In this document: in pieces, positions 5,283-5,574 of the stretch
Position numbering within the stretch: the first letter of the stretch is position 1
Layout: each line of letters starts with the position of its first letter
Source: an uncultured Collinsella sp.
Lineage (GTDB): Bacteria > Actinomycetota > Coriobacteriia > Coriobacteriales > Coriobacteriaceae
Direction of reading: 5' to 3'
DNA length: 5,574 bases
NCBI GenBank assembly: GCA_900754435.1
Contig: CAAECT010000130.1
Location: 1-5,574, forward strand
Made by a program: the position numbers and the translations under genes
The notes under the pieces: model-generated
Databases searched by the model: none
Seen by the model: only the letters and a program-made list of their open reading frames with translations
Told to the model about the DNA's origin: nothing

Positions 5283-5574
5283 TTAGCGGCCCAGCATCCT
5301 AAAGAATCGCTCCTCGAGCGACGGATCGGTCTCAAAGACACCGCGACGAGCAAGCGTTACGGTCTTGGTACCGGGCTTTTGCACGCCGCGCATGGTCATG
5401 CACATATGCTCGGCTTCCATCAGCACGATTGCCCCTTGGGGGGCAAGATATTCCATGAGGGCATCGGCAACCTGTGTACACAGCTGCTCCTGCAGCTGCA
5501 GTCGACGGGCATAGACCTCAACCGTGCGAGCAAGCTTAGACAGACCCGCCACGCGGCCGTTAGGGATATAGCCG
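5283..5574 (-). CDS. folE: GTP cyclohydrolase I, C-terminal part (5' end outside window)
   Basis: The 96 visible codons, read leftward from 5573 to the TAA at 5283-5285, are the C-terminal half of Fol[37 protein letters not shown] and the [16 protein letters not shown] segment are signature regions. The His and Cys of EHMC correspond to E. coli H179 (catalytic) and C181 (zinc ligand); the other zinc ligands (C110, H113) lie outside the window. The enzyme converts GTP to 7,8-dihydroneopterin 3'-triphosphate, the first committed step of folate and pterin synthesis, as a cytoplasmic decamer. Any promoter lies beyond the window edge. The gene runs straight into the HD-domain gene with a 2-nt gap and onward to folB, giving a folE-HD-folB order. 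Frame continuity through the window end shows the true start is further upstream. Confidence 0.97.
   Translation of the reverse strand, partial: GYIPNGRVAGLSKLARTVEVYARRLQLQEQLCTQVADALMEYLAPQGAIVLMEAEHMCMTMRGVQKPGTKTVTLARRGVFETDPSLEERFFRMLGR

Overview
This window looks like chromosomal DNA of a high-GC Actinomycetota gut anaerobe of the Coriobacteriia, most like Collinsella. That placement is an inference from overall protein character, GC-rich codon use and the folate cluster with an HD-domain gene; no rRNA or marker gene is present to confirm it. The DNA is ordinary, densely packed housekeeping sequence. I see no mobile element, tRNA, rRNA, CRISPR array or phage gene.

Layout. (1) Positions 1-211, plus strand: the C-terminal part of a Fur/PerR-family metalloregulator, with both CxxC zinc pairs and the PerR-type aspartate. 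(2) Positions 288-2178, minus strand, transcribed right to left: slyD (FKBP-type prolyl isomerase), then a UreE-like protein 3 nt later, then a Cof-type HAD phosphatase about 80 nt further on. (3) A 120-bp divergent control region at 2179-2298. (4) Positions 2299-4163, plus strand: an M19 dipeptidase and a YgjP/DUF45-type zinc metallopeptidase, separated by a strong GC-rich hairpin. (5) Positions 4170-5574, minus strand, convergent with the metallopeptidase (6-nt gap): folE (cut by the window edge), an HD-domain phosphohydrolase 2 nt later, then folB.

How the genes fit together. The right-hand block is a pterin/folate operon. FolE makes 7,8-dihydroneopterin triphosphate and FolB cleaves dihydroneopterin. 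The HD-domain hydrolase between them is placed where the dephosphorylation step would be expected, so it is a plausible, unproven candidate for that activity. The slyD/UreE-like pair is the other notable arrangement. Both families are known for nickel handling in other bacteria, yet both proteins here lack the usual His-rich tails and no urease gene is visible. The dipeptidase and metallopeptidase look like general peptide and protein turnover enzymes.
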